56,559 nucleotides of DNA, taken from NCBI GenBank assembly GCA_014825775.1, contig MVAQ01000138.1, forward strand, positions 1 to 56,559, given 5' to 3'. The stretch comes from Krasilnikovozyma curviuscula. Taxonomy: Eukaryota; Basidiomycota; Tremellomycetes; Cystofilobasidiales; Mrakiaceae. The notes beneath the pieces were generated by a model, which was given only the letters and a program-made list of their open reading frames with translations, did no database searches and was not told where the DNA came from. This document shows, piece after piece, positions 28,663-38,011 of this stretch. A program made the position numbers and the translations under genes. Every line of letters begins with the position of its first letter. Within the stretch, counting starts at the first letter, position 1.

Positions 28663-29590
28663 TCAGGAATACATCCCACCAAACCCGCCTACCTCTTCTT
28701 CCTCCCTCCTGCTTCCCCCTCTCGGACCTGACCCACCACCACCACCACCATGCGCGAGCTCAATCTCTGCCTCTGCCATCATCTGTGCCCACATCTCCTG
28801 CATCGCATGAGCGTTTTGCGCTCCCTCGCCCACGGGCCCTGCCGTGACAGACGGGTCGCACTGTTTTCTGCACAAGGGGCAAGAGTTGTTCTTCTGCAGC
28901 CATTTAGAGGCGTCTCTGCGGCAGAAGATGTGGCCGCATTCACCGACTTTGACTACGCCTAGTAGGCGGCAGGTCGAGCGAGCGACAGGTGTCAGTCAGC
29001 TCGAGCAAGCGAGCTTCGAACAGAGATGTAGGGCTTACCGAGTGATTCAGTAGCAATGGCAGGCGAGTCCAGAGCAAGTGCATGTTCTTCCTCGTCTAGT
29101 ATCAGCGAATACTGCGTTTGGCAGATTGGGCAGTGGTCGTTCTTGGAGAAGCCAGAGAACTTGCCTGGCGTCTGCAGCGACTTGAGAGATTTGATATATT
29201 GTGCTGATGCTCCCGGTCGGTTGGACCTGGTGTTGGAAGGAAGAAAGAAGAGAAGAGAACCATCAGCCTGGCTGTGGGGAGTAGAACAAACGGTGCGTAC
29301 ATGCAGCGGCCACGCATCAAGGGGCGAACATACTCACTGCCCACTGAGTTGGAAGATACGCTCGTTCACAAGCCTCCTCCCTTGGCTGTCCACGAAAGTC
29401 ACATCTTCGCCGCCAGCTTCGAGCTCCTCGAGAATCTCATCGATCGTCCATTGGTGTTCAGGGCCGTCAGGCTGGGATGTCGTCGGATGGTCGTCTGGAT
29501 TTTTGGAGACAACATGGGGACATTAGCTCAAGCTCTACACAGTAATATGTTGACGAAGGAGATGGTATGCTTGCCTTCATATGTGGACAT
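28663..29590 (-). CDS. RING-type zinc finger protein, putative E3 ubiquitin ligase
   Basis: Exon 1 is tiny (MSTYE) and joins across an intron with a GC donor (GAAG|GCAAGC...CCAG) to DDHPTTSQPDGPEHQWTIDE. This is the only way I found to reach an ATG in frame. A helical acidic segment follows (ILEELEAGGEDVTFVDSQGR), then QSNRPGASAQYIKSLKSLQT. The RING pairs are CPIC (in KNDHCPICQTQYSLILDEEE), CGHIFC and CPLC. At the sixth ligand position the residue is Asp (CGHIFCRRD), so this is not a standard C3HC4 RING. The rest of the protein is Met/Glu-rich, then has a polyglycine run (encoded by GGT repeats) and a Glu/Gly end. I do not recognise a specific orthologue. E3 activity is inferred from the RING only. 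It is about 215 residues long. Confidence 0.82.
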
Positions 29591-30596
29591 TCTTCCGGAT
29601 TTTATAGGATTTTTGAAGGTTAATTTGGTTGAGGGGCTGCCTGTGTTCCAGCTCGGCGGCTCCCTTCCTTTCACATTGGATGAGCGACGCAGAGGGCCGT
29701 AATACAATTACAGCAAGATTCCCCCCTTTTTTCTCCTTTCGTATCACCATACCTCTACTTATTCTAGACCTAATGGTGCGTTAGGCGAGGACCAGAGATA
29801 GCTGTGTTTTCTCCTCCTGTGGAAAACGCCGCAGTTGTGGGCCACGGTCAGGAAAACCGACTCAAATCTTTTGCATCCATTTTTGGAACATTTGCTGCCA
29901 TTTGTTGCGCTTTCAAAAGTTTTGTTGAGTGTGTATCTATAGATACACAGGAATGATTACGTTTCACTCGTGACTTCTTGGCACCTTTGACTTTGATAGC
30001 GTCTTGACCAGCAAATAGCGCAGGACAGGACCTCCCAATCTCCGCTGGTACCGGCCTCTTCGCTATCATATTCACTCACTGCTCTCAGCACGCCATTCGC
30101 TGGGTCCAGAAGATGAGTCCGTGGACCCCCTTAGGAAGCGCGACAAAACAGGTACAGAGAGAGACGGGAGCTTTCGAAGTTGGAACGCCATCTTTGAGCT
30201 CAAGCTTTCCCTCCTTTGCAGAACGTCACCGGCAAATAAGAACACAACATGTACGCACTGTACCTGCTTTGCTACTGTGATGTTGGTCTCCACCCACAGC
30301 TCCACAGCGCGTCTAGGTTTGAGACGCGGTCGCAAAAGAAGGCGGGGCCATAAACTTTCTTGGTGGCTTTTAGTCTGGGACCTCAGAAAATTAAATGCGC
30401 CGCTCGCATTCAAAGTTTGAGTTTGAACTCTTGTGACACACCATTTTGCTGCCTAGCTGTCGATCGGTCGCGAGAGATAAAGTTATGTTCAGCGAGCCCT
30501 CTTTCATTGCGCTATCTTTCTCGCAAGGGGAATCTTTACCACCCACACACTTCCTCGACTGCCTGGTGCAGTGGACACCCATTTTTGCAACTAGAG
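29591..30596. other. 1006-base divergent region, possible unassigned small gene
   Basis: This is the largest gap in the window, between the RING gene (minus) and the GT90 gene (plus). Two overlapping minus-strand open frames (29848-30075 and 30072-30413) could be exons of a small gene. One contains a presequence-like start at an internal Met (MAFQLRKLPSLSVPVLSRFL), and a GTGAGT donor follows near 30080. I could not assemble a convincing protein and do not call a gene. A 20-base perfect palindrome lies at 29930-29949. Confidence 0.35.
29930..29949. repeat. Perfect 20-base palindrome TGTGTATCTATAGATACACA
   Basis: The sequence is identical to its own reverse complement over 20 bases. It lies about 340 bases upstream of the RING start and 650 bases upstream of the GT90 start. 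It could be a dimeric protein-binding site, or part of an unrecognised minus-strand gene. Confidence 0.6.
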
Positions 30597-33500
30597 ATGT
30601 CCAGCAACCCGCCCTCCACCCCAAAGGCGTTCCGCCATCACTACTCCTCCTACACCAACATCGGGCTGCTCACCCCTCCTGCCACACCTCAGAACAGTCT
30701 CATCCAGACACCCCCAGCGCCATCGCCAGTTCTCATCGACAGCAACCCTTCAGTCCTCGACGAGCTCGAACAGCGTCAGGTTGGAGACGATGTTGAGATT
30801 CGAAAACGTCCACCGACAAAGAGGCGGTATAACCACTCGGTCGATTTGACACCGCAGGGACTCGGTGTTCGATTCAACGCACCACTCTCATACGAAGTTC
30901 TTGGGGTGCTAAGTGCGAGAGGGTCTTCAGAGAAACTGGACCATCACTACCTCAGCAGAGCTTTGGTGCGTACGCTGACGACGCCCTATTCTTCTCCACT
31001 TTGAATAAAGACTGTGGCCCTTTTCTGATCAACTTTGGGCTGGTTATTTTAGGATGATAAGGACCACCAGGAGGGGTCTAAGAGCCTGTGGTCATCTCTC
31101 AAAATTCAGATCTTGAAGCTCAGGCGCTCTGGATATCTCATCCCATTGGTGAAGATCAGCGGTGTGATCATTTCGCTACTCATGTGAGTCAACTGCGTCT
31201 TCAACAAACTCTTCAAACTCGACTCGGAGTGTTTATTCACGCACGCATTCTCTATGTGATGTGGTTGATGTCGCAGACTCCTAGCGATCTTCAGTGATGT
31301 TACGACGACCACCAATGATGACATCCACCCTCATGGACTCTCTATCAGACGGTTTCGCCCCAAAGATGTGACTTCTCCAAGAAAGAATACGAAGAGGAAA
31401 AGTTTGCCCAAGAGAAAGAGGCAAACCCCCGCCTCCGTCGATCGAGTCGACAAATATCTCGCCCAAAAGTATGAGAAGGCTCAGGCGTCAGCCGCCCAAG
31501 CTGAGGCTGGTCCTGGTTTGTCTGGCAGAGCTAACAAGGAGCACAATACCAACGGTTTGGTTTACATTGATGTGGATCAGAGTGGGAAGTCAAGGCACCC
31601 TATTTTCGACCTAATTGCCAATGTCAGTGTGTCTTGTTCGGCCCCCCTATTCAGTTTCGATCGGTCTCGTCACTTAGCGTTTTAATTGGTATTCCAGGCG
31701 ACTGAAGACTACTCCTCTCAGCAACAGAAGGTGCCGAGTGACGTGAGCCTCATTGTGTCATCACCCTGCCGTCTGTCGTCGCTGAATCCATTTTCGCTCA
31801 GGAATCTGAGGCAACCGCTTTGTACGAAGAAGCATTCCACCGGCATCCACCTTCCAGTCGGTTTTGAAATAATTTAATCTGTATCGGTTTCAGCCCTGGG
31901 CTGACGCTAGCTTCGTTTTGCCATTACTAGACTACGACATGCTCGGTCCATCATTCCCCTCCCCACCCATAGCGCTGCTCCCCTACCACTCTGTAGCAGC
32001 CTTCAAACTTCGCTCCGACCAGCTGAGGTTTGAAAATGAGCTTTATTCTGAGTTTGACCAAAGACAAAGCATCTTCATCCTCGTCGTCGCTGACGGGAAG
32101 ATGTCGTCTGAGTTCCCGTTCGGGGAGAAGTTTCGAGAGGAGGCTGAGAGGTTGGTCGACCTCATGAAGGAGTATGAGAATGTTCTGGAAGATCTGAGGA
32201 TTGCTGTGGATGTCACCGTAGGTCACTTTTGTTGCGCCGTACGCCTCCCAGATCTCACAGTTAGTTTACGCTTTGATTTGGCAGGGCGGAAGTTTCCCTA
32301 CGATCGTCCCATTCGAGATTACTGAAGAGAGAACCAAAGCCGCTCTCTTGGGAAACTGTAAGTTTGCTTACAGTTCGTGTATTTCTCTTGCTTATTTGCT
32401 CATTTCGTTCCGTCGATCTCGTTCCTCAGACGAAAATCCAAAGGTCGCCTCCCGATGTATCGAGACTTCTTTAAAACAGGTCTGTGATCCGAGTTCTCTC
32501 TATCGAAAACCAGCTGCAGATGTAGCTCAGGAGGTCGAAGAAGGACCTGGATTAGATGGTGAGTAGCGACTATATCCTTTGAAATTGGGGCGGAATGTGG
32601 CTCATCGCGTGTTGACATTTCGCGATATTCCTTCGGTATGGCAGCTCCCGATTACATTCACTTGGCAATCCCGTCCACCGACATCTGTCAACACCCATCT
32701 CTAATCACCCTTAACCCCACGCTGTCTTATCTCGCTCTCCATGAGCCCTCTTTGTTAGCGACGAAGCGCCAGCTGCGTCCAGTTCCTATCCTCACGCCCT
32801 GGAAACTTTCCGCCTCATCAAATGTGCTGGCTTCACTAATAGCCCTATCTAACGGCAGAGCAGGACTCAGCCCGGATGAAGATGGGAACCATGTACATTT
32901 CGTTCCTTGGGCCAAGAAAAATAAAAGCAGAGCGGCTCAGCGGAGAGGAGAGAGCATCAAGTTTCTTACGCCCGGCGACAAGTCGACGGAGTGGTTCACC
33001 TCGACTGCAACTTACGCTCAGTCCAACACAAAATGGAGGGTGAACCTTCTGAACCATATCCCACTTCCTCATGCAATGCCATTGGTTGTAGCCCCCGAAA
33101 CTGGTGCAGACGGTGAGTCGGATTTTTTTTATTCTTTTCTCGTTTTTGAACTAGACTAAATTAGCCATAAAACCTTGTTGATTTGATAGAGGGTTTCATT
33201 TTGGAGGGAACAGTGAGTGTCTCTGCCCATCTCTTGCAGTGCTTCTTTGCCTGTCAAGGAGCTTATTGTCTCTATCGATTTTACCCCGTAGACCCCAAAT
33301 ATCTTTGAGGAGATGGGTGTCATTGATTCAGCAATGCACACCGCTCCCGACTGCGATGGGGAAGTTGGGTGCCATTTACTTGTACGCATCGGTCCTTCCA
33401 TCAAACTAAGACGAGGTGGTCAGATATGCTCATGACGTTCTGTTTTGCATCACTAGTCATCACGTATCAGGACTGATACCACAGAATGGAATCATTCAGA

Positions 33501-33959
33501 AGAGAGGTTTGTTATGGTCTTAGAGGATGAGTCGTAAGTGTCAGTGACTTTAATCTTGGGCTGATCTTCACTGATCAAAACACCTCTTCCGACGACCATT
33601 AGCCCACGCGATGTCTTTTTGGGCGGATCTGTCGTAATGTACGCTGGAGTCTCCCAGCAATCTTGGATGCACAAAGCCATTCCATGGTACCATTACGTGC
33701 CAGTCCAGGCTGACTTCTCTGATCTGTTGTCCATCATGCTGTCAGTAAAGTTTCGCCGTTAGGCAGCCTAATAAGGATACAATGGAAACCACTGATGCCT
33801 GTTTCATTCTTTAGATTTTTTCGAAAATACCCTACATTGGCTGCTCAAATTGCGTCTCAAGGGCATCAGTTCGCTCAAGAGCATCTTAATTTGGAGCAAG
33901 AAAAGAAGGAATTCCTGGGCTTGCTCCTTGAGTACGGCAGGATCTGGAACGAGAGCTAA
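30597..33959 (+). CDS. GT90 (CAP10-type) glycosyltransferase, putative type II Golgi protein
   Basis: CAP10/GT90 enzymes are Golgi glycosyltransferases. In cryptococcal yeasts, members include the capsule-linked CAP10 and the beta-1,2-xylosyltransferase CXT1. The N-terminus is a cytosolic Pro/Ser-rich tail, then one transmembrane segment assembled across an intron (GYLIPLVKISGVIISLLILL). A basic lumenal stem follows (SPRKNTKRKSLPKRKRQ). The catalytic region has HPIFDLIANATEDYSSQQQK and ALYEEAFHRHPPSSRF, matching the HPI.DLI...EA...R.PP.GF pattern of the family. It ends with SVVMYAGVSQQSWMHKAIPW, YHYVPVQADFSDLLSIMLFF and ASQGHQFAQEHLNLEQEKKE. The VPVQADFSDL block is the best GT90 signature. 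About ten exons were joined, and acceptors at 31911 and 33282 are inferred from frame. Substrate and product are unknown. The acceptor-loop region looks shorter than usual. Confidence 0.82.
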
Positions 33960-34294
33960 AGATTGTCGGAAGATTGTGGAAATACATATTAAGATTCTAC
34001 GCCGTCCTCTAGTATGCTTGTTATGTAATTTAAGTGTATCGGCTTATATTACATCGCTGTTGATTGCGCTCGAAGCTAGTTCAAATTTCGGGACCTGGGT
34101 AGTATTACATTGGGTTTAACTCCCTCACTAAAGGGTTGTCTTCACAGGCGTCCAAGAGCGATCTGACTTTGCAATTATAATCCAAGAATTTGGAGGGCAA
34201 ATGCTGAGGAATAAAATAAAGAAATTTTAATATTTTTGAGGTTGACTCACACTACCACATCCCGTTTTGGTGAAACGAAAGGGATCTGGCAACG
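33960..34294. other. 335-base intergenic region
   Basis: It holds the GT90 3' flank and the TFIIIA promoter, both on the plus strand. It is AT-rich near 34200-34235. No gene or clear motif is seen. Confidence 0.35.
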
Positions 34295-36216
34295 ATGCTG
34301 TCTACTCTCCTCTACACCCACCAGAGTCTCTCTCCCTTTGACGAGGAGGACCAACAAGAAAATTTCTTCCTACACCACCATCCTGTCAACGCCGTCGCCT
34401 CGTCCTCCAGACTCGTGTTCCCACCAGCACCAGCTTCTGAGAACTTCGAAGATATAGCGTCAGAGAATGGTTATATCAACGAAGCTGACATAGACCAGAA
34501 GGTTCAGAAGAAGAAGAAATTTCCTTGCGACTTCGACGGATGTGACAAGTCTTATTCCAAACCTTCAAGATTAGATGAACACCGTAGAGTTCATACGGGA
34601 GAGGTAAATCATGCCAATGATCTCTCCGCTAGCTTCTTGTCATTGCTAATCTGTTGTTATATCCTCAGCGACCATTCGCGTGTAACTCCTGCTTTCTCAC
34701 CTTCACTAGAGCAACTCACTTGACTGCTCACGCTAGAAGCCATATGACGGAAGAAGACAAGCCATTTACCTGTGAGAGAGAGGGATGTGGGAAGAGATTC
34801 TGGACAGCTCAACACCTCAGACGTCATGGAGAAGGTTGTGGTGGGGGTCGATATCCTGTGAGTGACTGTCACATTCCTCTAGGCTATTGGTTCTGAGCTG
34901 ATAACGTATGGTATAATCAGTGTCCGTTGTGTAACGAATCGTTCTCACTTTCTCACCTGTTGAGATCTCATAATGCACTCGTTCACTGCACTCCTGGTAC
35001 CAAGCCCTTTCCCTGCTCATTTGAAGGCTGCGACAAATCGTACACTACTTCTCAGAAGCTTAGACAGCACCAAAAAATGCATGATGGTAAGTGACCTTCC
35101 GTTGTCACATGCCAAAATAATTGACTCTAACCTACTCAACAATGATTGCTGCAGACACTCGATACTTGTGTTCACATCAAGACCATTCCTCAGAACCATC
35201 ATACCCGTTCTTCTCAACGTGGTCTTTGCTCCAATCACACATCCGATCGCAGCATCCTCCAAAATGTCACTACCCCTCATGCGCCTCTCGTGCTGCTTTC
35301 AAGAGTCGTAAGAATCTAAAGGCGCACTTAAAAGTTCACGAGGAGCATGAGATCGACGAGGCATATCTGTCAGTAACTGGAGACGAGAGAGATGGCGATG
35401 ATTTTGTTGTGGATGATGCAGAAGACGAAGGGAGTGCCAAGCCAGTGAAGAGGTTGAGACGACGCAGTGATGGCCTTGCTGGAAAGGACTTTGAGTGTAA
35501 TGAAGAAGATTGTTCTAAGTCTTTTAAATCGGTAGGTACCTCGAGTTTTTCTCTGATGCCTCAAACTCCAAGTACTTACAGATGTTCATGATCTTCCTCC
35601 GAAGGCCAAAGCTCTCAAAACTCACCATAACACTACCCACCTCGGACTTCGACCTTTCGCCTGCGCTCATCCCAACTGTGAAAAAGCGTATGGTCACAAG
35701 CATCTTCTACAGCGCCATCTTTCCGGTAAATCCCACAACGCCAATGCTGGAGCGGATGCGTCGGACGGCAATGAAGATGATGGAGACGACTCTTACTCAC
35801 CCAAGTACTCAACTATGGAGCTATTGACTGGTCAAGGCTACGCCAATGGATCAACCCACGGTGGAAAGAGGAATATCAGGAAGATCCGTTGTCCGTTCCA
35901 CAACTTGGATAGTGACTTTGTCGCAGCTCACACACCTGCATCTCCACCTCGCTCAACCTCCCCACATGCCTCTAGCCTCCAGTCTTCACCCTTCACCATC
36001 TCTGGAGAGCATGCATACAACAACAGAAGAGAGCTCACGAAAGCTGGTGCTTTACTAGCCGCCCCCAAGAAGCGCAAAAGAACTGCAGAGCGCAAGGAGG
36101 AAGCACCGTGCGAATTTTTGTTCAGTCGAGCATATGATTTGAGGAGACATCTGAAGGCTGAACATGGGGTTGAGGTTGGAGAAGAAGAGAGTAAGAGACT
36201 GGCGAAGAGGAAGTAG
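34295..36216 (+). CDS. TFC2: Transcription factor IIIA (C2H2 zinc finger, 5S rRNA gene factor)
   Basis: TFIIIA binds the internal control region of 5S rRNA genes and recruits TFIIIC and Pol III. After an acidic N-terminus, spliced exons give fingers starting FPCDFDGCDKSYSKPSRLDE, RPFACNSCFLTFTRATHLTA, KPFTCEREGCGKRFWTAQHL, RYPCPLCNESFSLSHLLRSH, KPFPCSFEGCDKSYTTSQKL, TRYLCSHQDHSSEPSYPFFS, PPKCHYPSCASRAAFKSRKN, KDFECNEEDCSKSFKSKAKA and RPFACAHPNCEKAYGHKHLL. This nine-finger row with TGEKPF-like linkers is TFIIIA-like. Finger 6 lacks the second Cys. An acidic linker with a basic NLS-like KRLRRR lies between fingers 7 and 8. At the end, IRCPF and PCEFLFSRAYDLRRHLKAEH look like the two halves of a finger split by about 72 residues that include KKRKR. 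Orthology to yeast TFC2/PZF1 is inferred from finger count and order. Confidence 0.82.
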
Positions 36217-36402
36217 GACGGAGGTCTAGGACTGTGACGATTCGAAGTGTACGAAGGCTTGTGCCATGACATCTATCACCACACGATACCCTATTTTACC
36301 CATATGATATACCATCCACTTTTGTTTTAATTTAATTTCTGGCCGTATGCTGTGTGCGAGGCGCAGCGGGCAAGCTCCACCATAGTGCACCGATGTCCGG
36401 CG

Positions 36403-36421
36403 AAAAAAAAAAAAAAAAAAA
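36403..36421 (+). repeat. Homopolymer of 19 A just upstream of a start codon
   Basis: An uninterrupted run of 19 A ends 10 bases before the ATG at 36432. Poly(dA:dT) tracts can exclude nucleosomes, and A-rich leaders can bind poly(A)-binding protein. The exact length may be affected by sequencing. Confidence 0.7.
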
Positions 36422-36431
36422 GATTTGAGTC

Positions 36432-37912
36432 ATGAACTTCCAAGTGAGAAGAATGAGCACTTTTTTCAAGCGTCCTCTGAGAGTTTTAGCTATTGGAGAG
36501 CCAACTTTTGCACTGGATGAGTTCAAGGCTCTGAAAGCTGCTCACACCGTTGAGGTCAGCAGCAGGGATCTGTTTCGTTTGGGACGACGCACTGATGAGA
36601 TATCCCTTAGGTCGTTCAAAGCAGGACTCACGGTCCAACAGCATCGGAAATTGCTGAAGTAGCCAAAACGGGACAATTCGATGCTGCCTTGTTCTTCCAT
36701 TCGGACTTGTTCAACGTCTCCAACTGGCCAGCGCCTTTTGACGAAGCTCTTCTCGCACCTTTAGCGCCTCACTGCAGAATGTACTCCGCACCTGGAGCCG
36801 GGTTCGACTGGGCAGATGTGAAATGGATGGAGAAGACGGGAGCTTACTATGCGAATTGTCCAGGTAGGTGTATTATTCTGAACTCGCACGTCGTCTGTGA
36901 CCCTAATGGAGCTCCATTTGACAGTGACGCCGTCGTTGCGTACGGCTGATGCGACCTCGATGATGATTCTTCAGGCCATGAGAGGAACGAGTGCCCACGA
37001 GTTCGCCATCCGAAGCGGAGGATGGAGAGCACCAGGTGTCATTGGAATCATGCAGAGAGGGAGGACACTCGGACTGATTGGCATGGGCCGAATTTCCAAG
37101 TACATTGCCAAAACAATGATTCACTTCGGAATGAACATTGTCTACACGAAAAGGACGCCGTTGAGTGACTCAGAAGTGCAGGCAGAGTTTGGCGCGGACG
37201 CTTCGAAGGTGAGGTTTGTTTCGATGAACCAGTTGCTGGAGACGTCGGATGTCATCTGTGAGTTTCCTCCTCCATCAAACCCTCTACGCAATAGTTCCTC
37301 ATATTTTCTCTTCGCTTCTTCAGCTGTGATGTGTCCTCTGAACGATGAGACTAGGGGATTGATTGGCCCAGAGCAGTTCGCGATGATGAAGACTGGAGTT
37401 GTGTTTGTCAATACCGCAAGAGGTCCAATTGTGCAGGAGCAGGCCTTGGTTGACGCTTTGGCCAGCGGAAAAGTTCTCCGAGCAGCGCTCGATGTTTTCG
37501 AAGTGAGTTCGCATTCCTTGTGAGCAAGCGGAGGTGGACGTGAGCTGACCTTGTCGACCTCGTCTTTCACAGAAAGAACCCGAGGTTCACCCTGATCTGA
37601 GAACAAACCCTAACGTTGTCAGTGCACTACTCCCTTATTTATGTCTAGATAGTATTCAAATCTGAGAACTATTACATTTCTGTCTGCTCAGGTACTTTCT
37701 CCTCATGCATCAGTGTTAGACGACTTACTCTGTGGGTCTTGGCTTCCTTGCTCACTTTTTGTCTTCCTTTGAAGGATAAAGGGACAGCTCTGACTTGTTT
37801 TTTTATTATGGTAGGGGTAACTGTGGAGCGGGAGATCTTTGACAACTTCAACCATTTTGCTGAGCACGGCATCCCAGCGACACCAGTTAACAACCCAGTA
37901 AGGACAGACTAG
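36432..37912 (+). CDS. D-2-hydroxyacid dehydrogenase (glyoxylate/hydroxypyruvate reductase-like)
   Basis: These NAD(P)H enzymes interconvert 2-keto acids and D-2-hydroxy acids. The assembled protein runs RPLRVLAIGEPTFALDEFKA, HTVEVVQSRTHGPTASEIAE, CRMYSAPGAGFDWADVKWME, VTPSLRTADATSMMILQAMR, RTLGLIGMGRISKYIAKTMI (the GxGxxG Rossmann motif), YTKRTPLSDSEVQAEFGADA, VMCPLNDETRGLIGPEQFAM, VFVNTARGPIVQEQALVDAL, AALDVFEKEPEVHPDLRTNP and VVLSPHASV. The catalytic triad of the family, Arg (TARG), Glu (KEPEVHP) and His (LSPHAS), is visible. A second Met (MSTFFKRPL) seven codons in is an alternative start. The C-terminus after the His is spliced over two small introns (GVTVEREIFDNFNHFAEH...). It resembles yeast GOR1 and related fungal reductases; the substrate is not determined by sequence. 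Confidence 0.9.
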
Positions 37913-38011
37913 GTAGTTGCAGAATTAAGATCAAAGGACAATGTACATAGATGGCCATAGAGGAATTCCAATAGAACAGCTACATGAAGCTACAAGTATA
38001 ATGTTCTACAT

